A stretch of 64,000 bases of DNA from Bacteroidales bacterium (GTDB taxonomy: Bacteria > Bacteroidota > Bacteroidia > Bacteroidales > UBA12077), in assembly GCA_021108325.1 (NCBI GenBank), contig JAIORB010000058.1, forward strand, positions 1 to 64,000, read 5' to 3'. A program made the position numbers and the translations under genes. Within the stretch, counting starts at the first letter, position 1, and each line of letters starts with the position of its first letter. Under the pieces are notes generated by a model. That model was not told the origin of the DNA and did not search any database. It saw only the letters and a program-made list of their open reading frames with translations. Below, in pieces: positions 16,463-26,490 of the stretch.

Positions 16463-19000
16463 TTAGCTCCTTGAATTCTCAGTAATATCATTTGCTTTAT
16501 CCTCAGCTTCAGTTTCAGCAGCAATATCCTGATTCGGATCCTGAATAACATCCTCATCCTCAACCTTAGTTACCTGGGTAACCGCAGCAATCGTGTCATC
16601 GTTTCTTAAATTAATTAAGCGTACTCCTTGTGTAGCACGTCCTGTAACTCTTAGGTTAGAAACAGCAAGCCTTATAGTTATACCGGATCGGTTAATGATC
16701 ATCAAGTCCATTTCATCATTTACACCTTTAATGGCTATCACTTTTCCTGTTTTCTCCGTAATATTAAGAGTCTTCACTCCTTTTCCACCCCTGTTGGTAA
16801 TTCTGTAAGCATCTATACTCGAACGCTTTCCATATCCCTTTTCCGAAACAACAAGTACTTCATTATCTGATTCTTCAACCCAAACCATTCCTACTACTTC
16901 ATCGTCAGGTTTACTTAATCTGATACCTCTAACTCCAGCTCCGGTTCTTCCAATAGACCTTACATTTTGCTCATTAAAGCGAATTGCTTTACCTTCACGT
17001 GTTGCAAGAACAATATCGCTTTTACCATCTGTTAATTTAGCTTCGAGTAACATATCACCATCTTTAATGGTAATTGCATTTACACCATTTTGTCGTGGAC
17101 GAGAATATGCTTCAAGGGCTGTTTTTTTAACAATTCCCTTTTTGGTACTCATCATGATATAATTATTCTCGATATATTCCTTATCATTAAGATTCTGAAC
17201 ATTAATAAATGCTTTTACTTTGTCTTCTGCCTCTATATTTATAAGATTTTGAAATGCTCTACCCTTTGATGTTCTTGTACCTTCTGGTATTTGATAAACC
17301 TTTAGCCAAAAACATTTTCCTTTTTCTGTAAAGAACAACATCGTGTTATGCATAGATGCAATAAACATATATTCGAGAAAATCTTCATCGCGCGTTGTGC
17401 TTCCTTTAGATCCGACACCTCCTCTGTGTTGTGTTCTGAATTCGGTAACAGGTGTACGTTTTATATAACCCATATGTGAAATGGTAACAACCATATCTTC
17501 ATCGGCGTAGAAATCTTCAGCATTAAATTCACCTTCGTCAGGTACTATATCAGTTCTTCTTTCATCACCGTAAGTTTCCTTTACCTCAATAAGCTCATCT
17601 TTTATTATAGTCATTCTTAACGACTCATCATCAAGAATTGTACGTAAATATTCAATTAGTTTTTGAAGTTCTGCATATTCCTCTTTAATCTTTTCTCTCT
17701 CTAAACCAGTAAGTTTCTGCAATCTCATATCAAGTATTGCTTTAGCCTGGATTTCTGAAAGATCAAATCTACTCATTAAACCTTCTTTTGCTTCTTCCGG
17801 AGTTTTTGAAGCACGAATTAATGCAATAACTTCATCTAAATGATCAAGTGCTATTAATAAACCTTCAAGAATATGTGCTTTCTTTTCAGCCTGCTCTAAT
17901 TCGTACTGTGTTCTTCGAACAACAACTTCGTGTCTGTGGCTTACAAAGCTCTCTATCATCTGTTTAAGGTTTAATACCTTAGGTCTTCCTTTAACAAGTG
18001 CTATATTGTTAACACTAAATGATGATTGAAGCTGCGTATATTTAAAAAGATTATTTAATACAACATTAGCAATGCTATCTTTACGAATTTCATAAACAAT
18101 ACGCATTCCTGTTCTATCTGACTCATCGCTAATATTAGTAATACCCTCAATTTTTTTATCATTTACCAGTTCAGCAGTTTTACGAATCATTTCTGCTTTA
18201 TTCACCATATAAGGTATTTCGGTAACAATAATTCTTTCTCTTCCGCTTGCTTCTGTCTCAATCTCGGTTCTTGATCGTACAACAATTCTACCTCTTCCGG
18301 TTTCAAAAGCATCTTTAATTCCCTGGTAGCCATATATAGTACCTCCTGTAGGAAAATCAGGAGCTTTTACATGATTCATTAATTCCGAAATTTCAATTTC
18401 ATTGTTATCAATAAATGCTATTATTGCATCAACAACTTCAGATAAATTATGTGGCGGCATATTCGTGGCCATACCTACGGCAATACCGGAAGCACCATTA
18501 ATCAATAAATTAGGAATACGTGTTGGTAAAACAGTTGGTTCCTGGAGCGAATCATCAAAATTAAGTTGAAAATCTACCGTGTTTTTATCAATATCACGAA
18601 GAACTTCTTCTGATATCTTTTTTAATCGGGCTTCGGTATAACGCATTGCTGCAGGGCTATCTCCATCAACAGATCCGAAATTTCCCTGTCCGTCAACTAA
18701 GGGATAACGTAACGACCACGGCTGTGCCATTCTAACCATAGCTTCATAAACCGAAGAATCACCATGTGGGTGATACTTACCAAGCACCTCTCCTACAATT
18801 CTTGCGGATTTTTTATGAGATTTGTTTGATGCTAATCCCAAATCAGACATTCCAAATAAAACTCTTCTATGTACAGGCTTAAATCCATCTCTTACATCAG
18901 GTAATGCCCTTGAAACTATTACCGACATTGCATAATCAATGTAAGCCGACTTCATTTCTTCTTCAATATTTATCTTAACTATTCGTTCTCCTTCTGCCAT
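16463..19000 (-). CDS. gyrA: DNA gyrase subunit A
   Basis: An 845-residue type IIA topoisomerase A subunit. The catalytic tyrosine is Tyr121 ([10 protein letters not shown]). The quinolone region reads [11 protein letters not shown], with Ser82 at the position of E. coli Ser83 and Glu86 at Asp87. The C-terminal beta-pinwheel carries the GyrA-box-like QHRGGVG and later NRGGKG blades, which favours gyrase over topoisomerase IV. An acidic tail ends the protein. It introduces negative supercoils with GyrB, which is not in this window. It is divergent from clpC. Confidence 0.95.
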   Translation of the reverse strand: MAEGERIVKINIEEEMKSAYIDYAMSVIVSRALPDVRDGFKPVHRRVLFGMSDLGLASNKSHKKSARIVGEVLGKYHPHGDSSVYEAMVRMAQPWSLRYPLVDGQGNFGSVDGDSPAAMRYTEARLKKISEEVLRDIDKNTVDFQLNFDDSLQEPTVLPTRIPNLLINGASGIAVGMATNMPPHNLSEVVDAIIAFIDNNEIEISELMNHVKAPDFPTGGTIYGYQGIKDAFETGRGRIVVRSRTEIETEASGRERIIVTEIPYMVNKAEMIRKTAELVNDKKIEGITNISDESDRTGMRIVYEIRKDSIANVVLNNLFKYTQLQSSFSVNNIALVKGRPKVLNLKQMIESFVSHRHEVVVRRTQYELEQAEKKAHILEGLLIALDHLDEVIALIRASKTPEEAKEGLMSRFDLSEIQAKAILDMRLQKLTGLEREKIKEEYAELQKLIEYLRTILDDESLRMTIIKDELIEVKETYGDERRTDIVPDEGEFNAEDFYADEDMVVTISHMGYIKRTPVTEFRTQHRGGVGSKGSTTRDEDFLEYMFIASMHNTMLFFTEKGKCFWLKVYQIPEGTRTSKGRAFQNLINIEAEDKVKAFINVQNLNDKEYIENNYIMMSTKKGIVKKTALEAYSRPRQNGVNAITIKDGDMLLEAKLTDGKSDIVLATREGKAIRFNEQNVRSIGRTGAGVRGIRLSKPDDEVVGMVWVEESDNEVLVVSEKGYGKRSSIDAYRITNRGGKGVKTLNITEKTGKVIAIKGVNDEMDLMIINRSGITIRLAVSNLRVTGRATQGVRLINLRNDDTIAAVTQVTKVEDEDVIQDPNQDIAAETEAEDKANDITENSRS

Positions 19001-19047
19001 ATATCAAGGTATTTAATAATTTTTTTAATCGTTTTTTAAAATTCATA

Positions 19048-19055
19048 CAAAAATA
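19048..19055 (-). promoter_or_regulatory. Putative -7 element for gyrA
   Basis: On the minus strand TATTTTTG fits TAnnTTTG, 48 bases before the gyrA start. No -33 TTG at the right distance. Confidence 0.35.
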
Positions 19056-19455
19056 CTAAAATAGCCTTTTTAAAACGAATAATTTCAAGTTATATTTGCG
19101 ATTTTTCAACATAAAATTGTTCATAACAGCACCTGTTTCTGAATTCAGTAAAATAGCATGTTCAAAAAAACATTAACTTCGTTGACCGCGTGCCGCCTAA
19201 AGCTTTAGCGGTGGCGCAGGGTTAAAGCCGTTCGCAAGTACGTTTCTAACTTACTGTTAAAGTGTTAAAGTGCTTGCGATTTAAAGTTGAAAACCATCAA
19301 ATATACTGAGCATAGCATTTTAAACAAACCTGAACAAGTTGATTTTTAATTTGTTTATGAAAGAATAGCTATTGTTATAAAATTATTTTAACTTGTATTT
19401 TCAATATAAATCTGAGAAATGATTTATTATATTTTATTTTTAAATCTGCTTATAT

Positions 19456-19463
19456 TAATTTTG
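19456..19463 (+). promoter_or_regulatory. Putative -7 element for clpC
   Basis: TAATTTTG fits TAnnTTTG, 51 bases before the clpC ATG. The -33 region is T-rich without a clear TTG. Confidence 0.4.
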
Positions 19464-19513
19464 TAGATTATTATATTAAGATTAAATCCTTTTAAAAATT
19501 ATTAAGAACATTT

Positions 19514-22051
19514 ATGGACGCAAAATTTTCGCAAAGAATAAAAGATGTTTTAAGTTACAGCAAGGAAGAAGCTGTTCGTCTTGGTAATGCATATATTGGC
19601 ACTGAACACTTACTTTTGGGTATTTTAAGAGAAGGTGAAGGTATGGCCATTACAATTCTTGAAAACTTGAATATAGATCTCAACAAACTTAAAAAATCAA
19701 TTGAATTTAGAATCAGGTCAGAAGAAAACTTAAAAATTACAGATACTGATAATATCCCTTTATTTAAAACAGCTGAAAGGGCGTTAAAGTTAGTTTATCT
19801 GGAAGCAAAATCGTTTAATAATTCAACGATTAATACCGGACATTTGCTATTATCTATTCTTAAAGATGAGAACAGTGTTGTAACTCAAATCCTTGAAGAA
19901 CAACATATCGATTATCAAAATATAAGAACAGAAATGGAAAATCATAAGCCTGAAGCAAAAGCCGAATTTGAAGACGAGGAAAATGAAATGCCTTTTGGAA
20001 CAGGTAAAGGAGGTGGAGGATCAGCACAACAAGGACAAAAAACCAAATCAGAAACGCCTGTCTTAGATAATTTTGGAATTGATTTAACCAAAGCTGCTGA
20101 AGACGATGCTTTGGATCCAATTGTCGGGCGTGAAAAGGAAATTGAACGATTAGCACAAATATTAAGTCGCAGGAAAAAAAATAATCCTGTATTAATTGGC
20201 GACCCTGGTGTTGGTAAATCAGCTATTGTCGAAGGTTTAGCATTACGAATAACTCAAAGAAAAGTATCAAGAGTGCTTTTTGATAAAAGAGTCATAACCT
20301 TAGATTTAGCATCAGTTGTAGCAGGAACTAAATATCGCGGTCAGTTCGAAGAACGAATGAAAGCAATATTAAACGAGCTTGGAAAATCTACCAATATTAT
20401 ATTGTTTATTGATGAGATTCATACCATTGTTGGTGCAGGAGGCGCTACAGGATCACTCGATGCTGCAAATATGCTTAAACCGGCATTAGCTCGAGGTGAA
20501 ATTCAGTGTATTGGAGCAACAACATTAGATGAATATCGACAGCATATTGAAAAAGATGGTGCATTAGAAAGACGTTTTCAAAAAATCATGGTTGATCCTA
20601 CTGATGCTGAGGAAACTATAGAAATATTAAACAATATTAAAAGCAGATATGAGGATCATCATAATGTAAATTATACTGATGATGCCATTGAAGCTTGTGT
20701 AAAACTTACAATGCGATATATCAGTGATCGTCATTTACCTGATAAAGCCATTGATGCACTTGACGAATCAGGTTCAAGAGTTCATATTTCAAACATTAGT
20801 GTTCCTGCCAAAGTTATTGAACTTGAAAAACAGATTGAAACTGTTCGTTCCGAAAAAATATTAGCAGTAAAAAATCAAAATTTCGAATTAGCGGCTAATT
20901 TTCGGGATAATGAAAAGAAATTAATGGAGGCTCTTGACAGGGAGAAGGAAAATTGGGAAAAAGATCTTGTAAAAAACCGTGAAACTGTTTCGGAAGAAGA
21001 AGTTGCCGAAGTTGTTGCAATGATGACAGGTGTTCCTGTACAACGTATAGCACAAGCTGAGGGAACTCGCTTATTAAAAATGGGTGATGAATTGAAGAAG
21101 AATGTGATTGGACAGGACGAAGCCATAGTAAAAATTGTAAAATCTATTCAACGAAACCGTGCAGGATTAAAAGATCCGAACAAACCAATTGGTTCATTTA
21201 TATTTTTAGGTCCAACAGGCGTTGGAAAAACCCAATTGGCAAAAATACTTGCACTTTACTTATTTGATAATGTTGAGAATCTTATCCGAATGGATATGAG
21301 TGAATATATGGAAAAATTCTCTGTGTCGCGATTAGTTGGTGCTCCTCCGGGATATATTGGTTATGAAGAAGGTGGACAATTAACCGAAAAAGTACGTCGC
21401 AGACCATATTCTGTAATTTTACTTGATGAGATTGAAAAAGCACATCCTGATGTATTTCACTTATTGCTCCAGATTATGGATGAAGGTCAATTGACTGATA
21501 GCCTCGGACGTAGAGTAGATTTTCGAAATACTATTATCATTATGACTTCTAATATTGGTAGCCGACAGTTGAAAGATTTCGGTACAGGTGTTGGTTTTTC
21601 TACCAGAGCAAAACAAGAGTCGTCTAGTCATCATGCAAAGAGTGTAATTCAAAATGCACTTAAACGTTCATTTGCTCCTGAATTTATCAATCGTTTAGAT
21701 GATATCATAATATTCAACTCATTGAATAAAGAACATATTTATCAAATTATCGATATTGAACTTAAAGGATTATTTAGCAGGGTTAATGATTTAGGATATG
21801 ATATTAAATTAACAAACGCTGCTAAAGATTACGTCGCAGATAAAGGTTTTGATCCTGATTTTGGTGCTCGTCCACTAAAAAGAGCAATTCAAAAGTATCT
21901 TGAAGATCCTATGGCAGAGGCAATTCTTAAATCTTCCTTAAAACAAGGTGACATCCTTCTTGTTGATTACGATAAAGAGAAAGAAGAGATTGTTATCAAT
22001 ACTAAAAAAAATAATAAAAAAGGTAAACCAAAAGAAAAGGAATCTGAATAA
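19514..22051 (+). CDS. clpC: ATP-dependent Clp protease ATPase subunit ClpC
   Basis: An 845-residue Hsp100 unfoldase that feeds ClpP. Two Clp_N repeats fill residues 1-145, then AAA module 1 with Walker A GDPGVGKS (229-236), a middle domain with a UVR-like segment (about 425-460) that distinguishes ClpC from ClpA/ClpB, and AAA module 2 with Walker A GPTGVGKT (566-573) and Walker B VILLDEIEKAHPD. A glycine-rich linker precedes module 1. A lysine-rich tail closes the protein. It is followed directly by a strong terminator. Confidence 0.95.
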   Translation: MDAKFSQRIKDVLSYSKEEAVRLGNAYIGTEHLLLGILREGEGMAITILENLNIDLNKLKKSIEFRIRSEENLKITDTDNIPLFKTAERALKLVYLEAKSFNNSTINTGHLLLSILKDENSVVTQILEEQHIDYQNIRTEMENHKPEAKAEFEDEENEMPFGTGKGGGGSAQQGQKTKSETPVLDNFGIDLTKAAEDDALDPIVGREKEIERLAQILSRRKKNNPVLIGDPGVGKSAIVEGLALRITQRKVSRVLFDKRVITLDLASVVAGTKYRGQFEERMKAILNELGKSTNIILFIDEIHTIVGAGGATGSLDAANMLKPALARGEIQCIGATTLDEYRQHIEKDGALERRFQKIMVDPTDAEETIEILNNIKSRYEDHHNVNYTDDAIEACVKLTMRYISDRHLPDKAIDALDESGSRVHISNISVPAKVIELEKQIETVRSEKILAVKNQNFELAANFRDNEKKLMEALDREKENWEKDLVKNRETVSEEEVAEVVAMMTGVPVQRIAQAEGTRLLKMGDELKKNVIGQDEAIVKIVKSIQRNRAGLKDPNKPIGSFIFLGPTGVGKTQLAKILALYLFDNVENLIRMDMSEYMEKFSVSRLVGAPPGYIGYEEGGQLTEKVRRRPYSVILLDEIEKAHPDVFHLLLQIMDEGQLTDSLGRRVDFRNTIIIMTSNIGSRQLKDFGTGVGFSTRAKQESSSHHAKSVIQNALKRSFAPEFINRLDDIIIFNSLNKEHIYQIIDIELKGLFSRVNDLGYDIKLTNAAKDYVADKGFDPDFGARPLKRAIQKYLEDPMAEAILKSSLKQGDILLVDYDKEKEEIVINTKKNNKKGKPKEKESE

Positions 22052-22054
22052 CTT

Positions 22055-22094
22055 AAAAAAAGCCTTACTTGTATAATGAAAGTAAGGCTTTTTT
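22055..22094. terminator. Bidirectional terminator between clpC and rimO
   Basis: AAAAAAGCCTTACTT pairs with AAGTAAGGCTTTTTT around a 9-base loop; the A and T runs at either end serve both converging genes. Confidence 0.9.
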
Positions 22095-23397
22095 ATTCTA
22101 TAACGCCTATTAAATCAAAATCATCGGCGCTTTTTATTCTGACATTATAAAAGCTACTAACACGTAATTTTTTATTTTCAGATTTTACAATTACCTCATT
22201 ATCAACGTCAGGTGAGTCAAACTCTGTTCTTCCAATATAATAATCGCCCTCTTTCCTATCAATTATAACTTTATATAACTCTCCTATCTTTTTATTATTT
22301 AAGTCATTAGATATCTCTCTTTGCACCTCCATGATTTTATCCATACGGGATTGTTTTATTGAGAAAGGAATATCGTCTGTAAAATTCTCAGCTGAATATG
22401 TATTTTCTTCTTCTGAATAAGTAAAAATTCCCAGTCTTTCAAATTGAGCAAACCGAACAAATTCAATAAGTTCATTAAAATCTTCATCAGTTTCTCCGGG
22501 ATGACCAACTAATAAGGTTGTTCGTAAAACCATTTCCGGAATTTCTTTCCTAAAATAATTGATCAAATTATAAGTTTGTTCTTTTGTTATTCCACGGCGC
22601 ATATCTTTCAATATTTTATCGCTAATATGCTGAACCGGAATATCCATATATTTGCAGATATTCGATTTTGATTTCATGACTGAAATAATTTCTTTAGGAA
22701 ATTTTGCCGGAAACATATAATGTAATCTAAGCCATTTTAAACCTTTAATATCGGATAGTTTATCAATTAATTCGGCTAGTTTGAATTCTTTGTAAATATC
22801 TATACCATAATAGGATAAATCCTGTGCGATAAGTATAATTTCTTTAACTCCCTGACTTATCAAAAATTCTGCTTCTCTTATTAATTCATCTATTGGTCTG
22901 GAACGGTGCTTACCTTTAATTAACGGAATAGCACAAAATGAACACGTTCTGTCGCATCCTTCAGAAATTTTTAAATATGCATAATGTTTTGGGGTGGTCA
23001 ATAATCTTTCTCCAACAAGCTCTTCTTTATAATGCCCTCCAATTGATTCAATGAGTTCTTTAAGATCATAAACTCCGAAATATTTATCTACAACAGGTAT
23101 TTCCGTCTCTAATTCTTGCTTATATCTCTCCGAGAGACATCCAAAAACAAAAAGTTTCTCGATTTTATTCGTATTTCTTAAATTTTCAAATTGTAAAATC
23201 GTTTCTATTGATTCCTGTTTAGCATCATTTATAAACCCACAGGTATTAATTATAACTATATCTGATGGTTTATTTGAATCGTGTGTAACTCTATAACCAT
23301 TTGACTCCAACTGCCGCATTAAAGACTCAGAATCAACCAGGTTTTTTGAACAACCTAATGTTATTATGTTTATCTTTTTTATCCCTTTTGTTTTCAT
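22093..23397 (-). CDS. rimO: Ribosomal protein S12 methylthiotransferase
   Basis: A 434-residue radical-SAM methylthiotransferase that modifies an aspartate of ribosomal protein uS12. The UPF0004 domain opens with ITLGCSKNLVDSESL, a RimO rather than MiaB signature. The radical-SAM cluster is Cys148, Cys152 and Cys155 (GCDRTCSFC). A TRAM domain occupies about the last 65 residues. It follows ftsY on the same strand after a 61-base gap that contains a hairpin. Confidence 0.94.
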   Translation of the reverse strand: MKTKGIKKINIITLGCSKNLVDSESLMRQLESNGYRVTHDSNKPSDIVIINTCGFINDAKQESIETILQFENLRNTNKIEKLFVFGCLSERYKQELETEIPVVDKYFGVYDLKELIESIGGHYKEELVGERLLTTPKHYAYLKISEGCDRTCSFCAIPLIKGKHRSRPIDELIREAEFLISQGVKEIILIAQDLSYYGIDIYKEFKLAELIDKLSDIKGLKWLRLHYMFPAKFPKEIISVMKSKSNICKYMDIPVQHISDKILKDMRRGITKEQTYNLINYFRKEIPEMVLRTTLLVGHPGETDEDFNELIEFVRFAQFERLGIFTYSEEENTYSAENFTDDIPFSIKQSRMDKIMEVQREISNDLNNKKIGELYKVIIDRKEGDYYIGRTEFDSPDVDNEVIVKSENKKLRVSSFYNVRIKSADDFDLIGVIE

Positions 23398-23411
23398 AAT
23401 AAATAATAAAA

Positions 23412-23432
23412 CCTGATGGTTTACCCAACAGG
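23412..23432 (-). terminator. Hairpin between ftsY and rimO, possible weak terminator
   Basis: On the minus strand CCTGTTGG pairs with CCATCAGG (one mismatch) and is followed by TTTTATTATTT. It may attenuate transcription into rimO. Confidence 0.45.
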
Positions 23433-23458
23433 CTTATTTACATTTTTAATATTCTATC

Positions 23459-24409
23459 TTATTTCGAAAATAATGAGTCAACAAATTCTTTTTTATTGAA
23501 TATTTGAAGATCTTCTAAACCTTCCCCAATTCCAATATATTTTACCGGTATTTTAAACTGATCTGAAATACCAATGGCAACACCTCCTTTAGCTGTTCCA
23601 TCTAGTTTTGTTAGTGCAAGGGCGGTAACATCTGTAACATTTGTAAACTGCTTAGCTTGCTCAAACGCATTTTGTCCGGTTGAACCATCAAGTATAAGTA
23701 AAATTTCATGCGGTGCATCAGGTATCACTTTTTGCATTACTTTTTTTATCTTACCAAGCTCATTCATTAGATTTACTTTATTGTGCAAGCGTCCGGCGGT
23801 ATCAATTATTACTATATCAGCATTATTTACTTTTGCCGATGATAAAGCGTCATAAGCCACAGAAGCCGGATCGGAACCCATTTTTTGTTTTACAACAGGT
23901 ACGCCAACTCTGTCGGCCCAGATTGTTAACTGATCAACAGCTGCAGCTCTAAAGGTATCGGCAGCGCCTAAATATACTTTTTTACCTGAATTCTTAAACT
24001 GATAGGCTAACTTTCCAATAGTCGTGGTCTTCCCCACTCCATTAACACCCACTACCATAATAACATAAGGACCATTATTTGAACTAAATGACAAATCAAT
24101 TTCTTCAGCATTATTTTCTTCTAATAATAATGCTATTTCTTCTTTCAGAATATTATTTAATTCGTCTGTTCCAAGATATTTGCTGTGAGATACACGTTCC
24201 TCAATGCGTTCAATTATTTTTAATGTAGTATTTACACCAACATCCGAAGATATTAAAACCTCTTCGAGATTATCAAGCACTTCATCATCAACCTTAGATT
24301 TACCAATTACGACACGCGATAACTTTTTAAAAACACTTTCTTTTGTTTTTTTCAGTCCTTTATCAAGAATCTCTTTTTTCTCTTTTGAAAAAATACCAAA
24401 CGTAGCCAT
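23459..24409 (-). CDS. ftsY: Signal recognition particle receptor FtsY
   Basis: A 316-residue SRP GTPase that docks ribosome-SRP complexes at the inner membrane. The NG domain has GVNGVGKT (121-128), DTFRAAAVDQL, DTAGRLHNK and TKLDGTAKGG. The acidic N-terminal A domain is almost absent, as usual in this phylum. It is the first gene after the terminator that follows the ribosomal cluster. Confidence 0.95.
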   Translation of the reverse strand: MATFGIFSKEKKEILDKGLKKTKESVFKKLSRVVIGKSKVDDEVLDNLEEVLISSDVGVNTTLKIIERIEERVSHSKYLGTDELNNILKEEIALLLEENNAEEIDLSFSSNNGPYVIMVVGVNGVGKTTTIGKLAYQFKNSGKKVYLGAADTFRAAAVDQLTIWADRVGVPVVKQKMGSDPASVAYDALSSAKVNNADIVIIDTAGRLHNKVNLMNELGKIKKVMQKVIPDAPHEILLILDGSTGQNAFEQAKQFTNVTDVTALALTKLDGTAKGGVAIGISDQFKIPVKYIGIGEGLEDLQIFNKKEFVDSLFSK

Positions 24410-24483
24410 TGAATATATTTTAATCTAATTTTATGGTTATCAGCCGTTAAATTTAATACAAAATAGTGAATGCAGAAATAAAA

Positions 24484-24510
24484 AAAGCCTTCTTTTAGAA
24501 AGAAAGCTTT
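24484..24510 (-). terminator. Terminator after the DUF4295/ribosomal gene cluster
   Basis: On the minus strand AAAGCTTTCTTT and AAGAAGGCTTT form an imperfect hairpin followed by a run of seven T. It separates the rpmB-rpmG-DUF4295 transcript from ftsY. Confidence 0.7.
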
Positions 24511-24534
24511 TTATATATGATATTTTTGAATGAA

Positions 24535-24684
24535 TTATTTCTTAGCAAAAAATTCTTTAATCTTATCATTATGCACCATTTCTTGTACATACTGGAATCC
24601 TCTTTCTGATTTTGCCATTTTAATACACTTGGTAAAAGTTCTTCCGACACCTTTTTGTAAACTTGCAACTGCTTTCTTAGCCAT
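24535..24684 (-). CDS. DUF4295 family small basic protein
   Basis: A 49-residue protein that starts MAKKAVASLQKGVGRTFTK and ends KEFFAKK. It is the Bacteroidota-specific DUF4295 family, nearly always encoded after rpmG as here, with a 7-base gap. Its basic character and position suggest association with the ribosome, but no function is established. It is too short for most ORF cut-offs; the start ATG, ribosomal-cluster context and terminator support it. Confidence 0.9.
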   Translation of the reverse strand: MAKKAVASLQKGVGRTFTKCIKMAKSERGFQYVQEMVHNDKIKEFFAKK

Positions 24685-24691
24685 GACTTAA

Positions 24692-24877
24692 TTATTTTAT
24701 TTCTTTATGAACTGTTACTTTTTTAAGAATAGGATTGTATTTTTTCAACTCCACTCTTTCAGTAGTATTCTTCTTATTTTTTGTTGTAATATATCTTGAT
24801 GTTCCAGCTTGTCCTGACTCCTTATGTTCAGTACATTCTAAAATAACCTGAATTCTATTACCTTTTCTTGATGCCAT
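24692..24877 (-). CDS. rpmG: 50S ribosomal protein bL33
   Basis: A 61-residue ribosomal protein with the bL33 pattern [21 protein letters not shown] and [12 protein letters not shown]. It keeps only one cysteine, so it is the zinc-independent form. It lies 20 bases after rpmB. Confidence 0.96.
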   Translation of the reverse strand: MASRKGNRIQVILECTEHKESGQAGTSRYITTKNKKNTTERVELKKYNPILKKVTVHKEIK

Positions 24878-24897
24878 TTCTTAGCCCCCTTCTTGTT

Positions 24898-25140
24898 TTA
24901 ATAATTATCGATAAAACCTTTTTCTTTTGCTTCTTCCAAGGCTATTTTCAAACCTTTTTTTGTGATAGTTCTTATACCTGAAGCCGAAACTTTAAGACTT
25001 ACCCATCGTTCTTCTTCTTCAAAATAGAATTTTTGATTCATCAGGTTTGGGTAGAATTTTCTCTTAGTTCTCCTCTTTGAGTGGGAAACATTGTTTCCAA
25101 CCATTACTTTCTTTCCAGTTATTTGACAGATTCGTGACAT
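24898..25140 (-). CDS. rpmB: 50S ribosomal protein bL28
   Basis: An 80-residue ribosomal protein starting [20 protein letters not shown], with the following basic SKRRTKRKF segment and [15 protein letters not shown] typical of bL28. It heads the rpmB-rpmG-DUF4295 operon. Confidence 0.96.
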   Translation of the reverse strand: MSRICQITGKKVMVGNNVSHSKRRTKRKFYPNLMNQKFYFEEEERWVSLKVSASGIRTITKKGLKIALEEAKEKGFIDNY

Positions 25141-25246
25141 TTTTATTTCGATTTTTTTATCTCATTTCTTCAAAACAGAACGCAAAATACGTGATTTTTA
25201 TTCAAATATTCAAATATATTTATAAAAAAATTACAAAAAACTACAT

Positions 25247-26488
25247 TTATTTCTCCAATATTAACTTTTGCAACATATTCAGAGCTGTTAACGATGCGCT
25301 TTGAATGTTTCTTCCCCTATGATTACCAAAAACATACTTCTTAGAAATTACTTTTGAATTGTCAGAAACTGCAATCCATGTTGTGCCTACGGGTTTTTCT
25401 TCAGTACCCCTTGAAGGACCGGCAATTCCGGAAGTTGCAATGGCAAAATCTGTTTTGTATAATTTCCTGATTCCTTCGGCCATGTCTTCAACGACTTGTT
25501 TGCTTACAGCCCCATAATTAACTATATTTCTTTTACTTACAGACAATACATTTTCTTTAATCTTATTTGAATATGCAACCACTCCTCCTGAAAGGTACTC
25601 GGAGCTCCCGGATATAGATGTTATAAGATGAGTAATATTTCCCCCGGTACAACTTTCTGCAACACTTAATGTTTTGTTACTTCTTCTAAGCAACTTTCCT
25701 ACCACCTCTTCCAGCTTGTCGGAATCATAACCGCAAATTAAATCAGGAATTATTATTTCAAGTTCCCCGACTTGTTCTTTTAATATATTTTCAAGCATTT
25801 TTTGATTATTACCCTTAGCAGTTAGTCTGAGTTTGATTAAACCCGGTGAAGGTAAATAAGCCAACGATATTACATCAGGCAAATTACTTTCCCAGGTTTC
25901 CAGAGCTTCAGCTAATTTCGATTCAGGCCATCCCTGTGTTAAAATAATTTTATGTATAATATGTAAATCACTGTCCATTTTCTTTAATTCGGGAATAATA
26001 GACTCGGTCATCATTTCTTTCATTTCAAAAGGAACTCCCGGCATTGAAATAATAATACATCCCTCCTGCTCAAACCACATTCCCGGTGCTGTACCAATCT
26101 TATTTCTTATTATTTTACAACTTTCGGGTACATCAGCTTGTCTTATATTGCGTTCATTCATCCAAGCTTTTCGTTTAATAACAAATTGCTCAACGTGTTT
26201 TAAGACTTCCTTATTCTGAACAAGTTTTGTATTAAAATATTCGGCCAATGACGTTTTTGTAATATCATCATCGGTAGGTCCGAGCCCACCGGTAATTAAA
26301 ATTAAATCTGCAATTTGCCTGGCATTATCTAATGCTTTAAATATTTCATTCTTTTTGTCTGATATAGAAGTTATTCTAATAATATCAACGCCAATAAGAT
26401 TTAACTTGTTAGCTATCCATGCTGAGTTAGTATCGACAGTTTGCCCAATTAAAATCTCGTCGCCAATAGTGATTATTTCCGCTTTCAT
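25247..26488 (-). CDS. cinA: CinA-like protein (CinA/MoaB-fold domain plus PncC-type amidohydrolase)
   Basis: A 413-residue two-domain protein. Residues 1-170 are the molybdopterin-binding-like CinA domain (EIITIGDEILIGQTVDTN, LILITGGLGPTDDDIT). The C-terminal domain, from about residue 255, is the nicotinamide-nucleotide amidohydrolase type (VAESCTGGNITHLITSISGS). The enzyme recycles pyridine nucleotides by removing the amide from NMN. It starts 2 bases after the M48 protease gene ends, so the two are one operon. Confidence 0.93.
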   Translation of the reverse strand: MKAEIITIGDEILIGQTVDTNSAWIANKLNLIGVDIIRITSISDKKNEIFKALDNARQIADLILITGGLGPTDDDITKTSLAEYFNTKLVQNKEVLKHVEQFVIKRKAWMNERNIRQADVPESCKIIRNKIGTAPGMWFEQEGCIIISMPGVPFEMKEMMTESIIPELKKMDSDLHIIHKIILTQGWPESKLAEALETWESNLPDVISLAYLPSPGLIKLRLTAKGNNQKMLENILKEQVGELEIIIPDLICGYDSDKLEEVVGKLLRRSNKTLSVAESCTGGNITHLITSISGSSEYLSGGVVAYSNKIKENVLSVSKRNIVNYGAVSKQVVEDMAEGIRKLYKTDFAIATSGIAGPSRGTEEKPVGTTWIAVSDNSKVISKKYVFGNHRGRNIQSASLTALNMLQKLILEK

Positions 26489-26490
26489 GC

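Larger units (their letters stand above)
19001..19513. other. Divergent gyrA-clpC intergenic region
   Basis: About 510 bases without a gene. It holds a palindrome at 19193-19211 (CCGC, TAAAGCTTTA, GCGG) and an inverted repeat TCGCAAG (19232-19238) with CTTGCGA (19273-19279). These may be regulatory or small repeat remnants. Confidence 0.5.

Noticed and set aside
16463-19000. Annotating this gene as parC (topoisomerase IV)
   Set aside because: GyrA-box-like motifs in the C-terminal pinwheel and the gyrA-TPR/clpC neighbourhood favour gyrase.
20875-21126. Minus-strand open frames within clpC and other long genes
   Set aside because: Serine- and leucine-rich shadow frames opposite strongly recognised genes.
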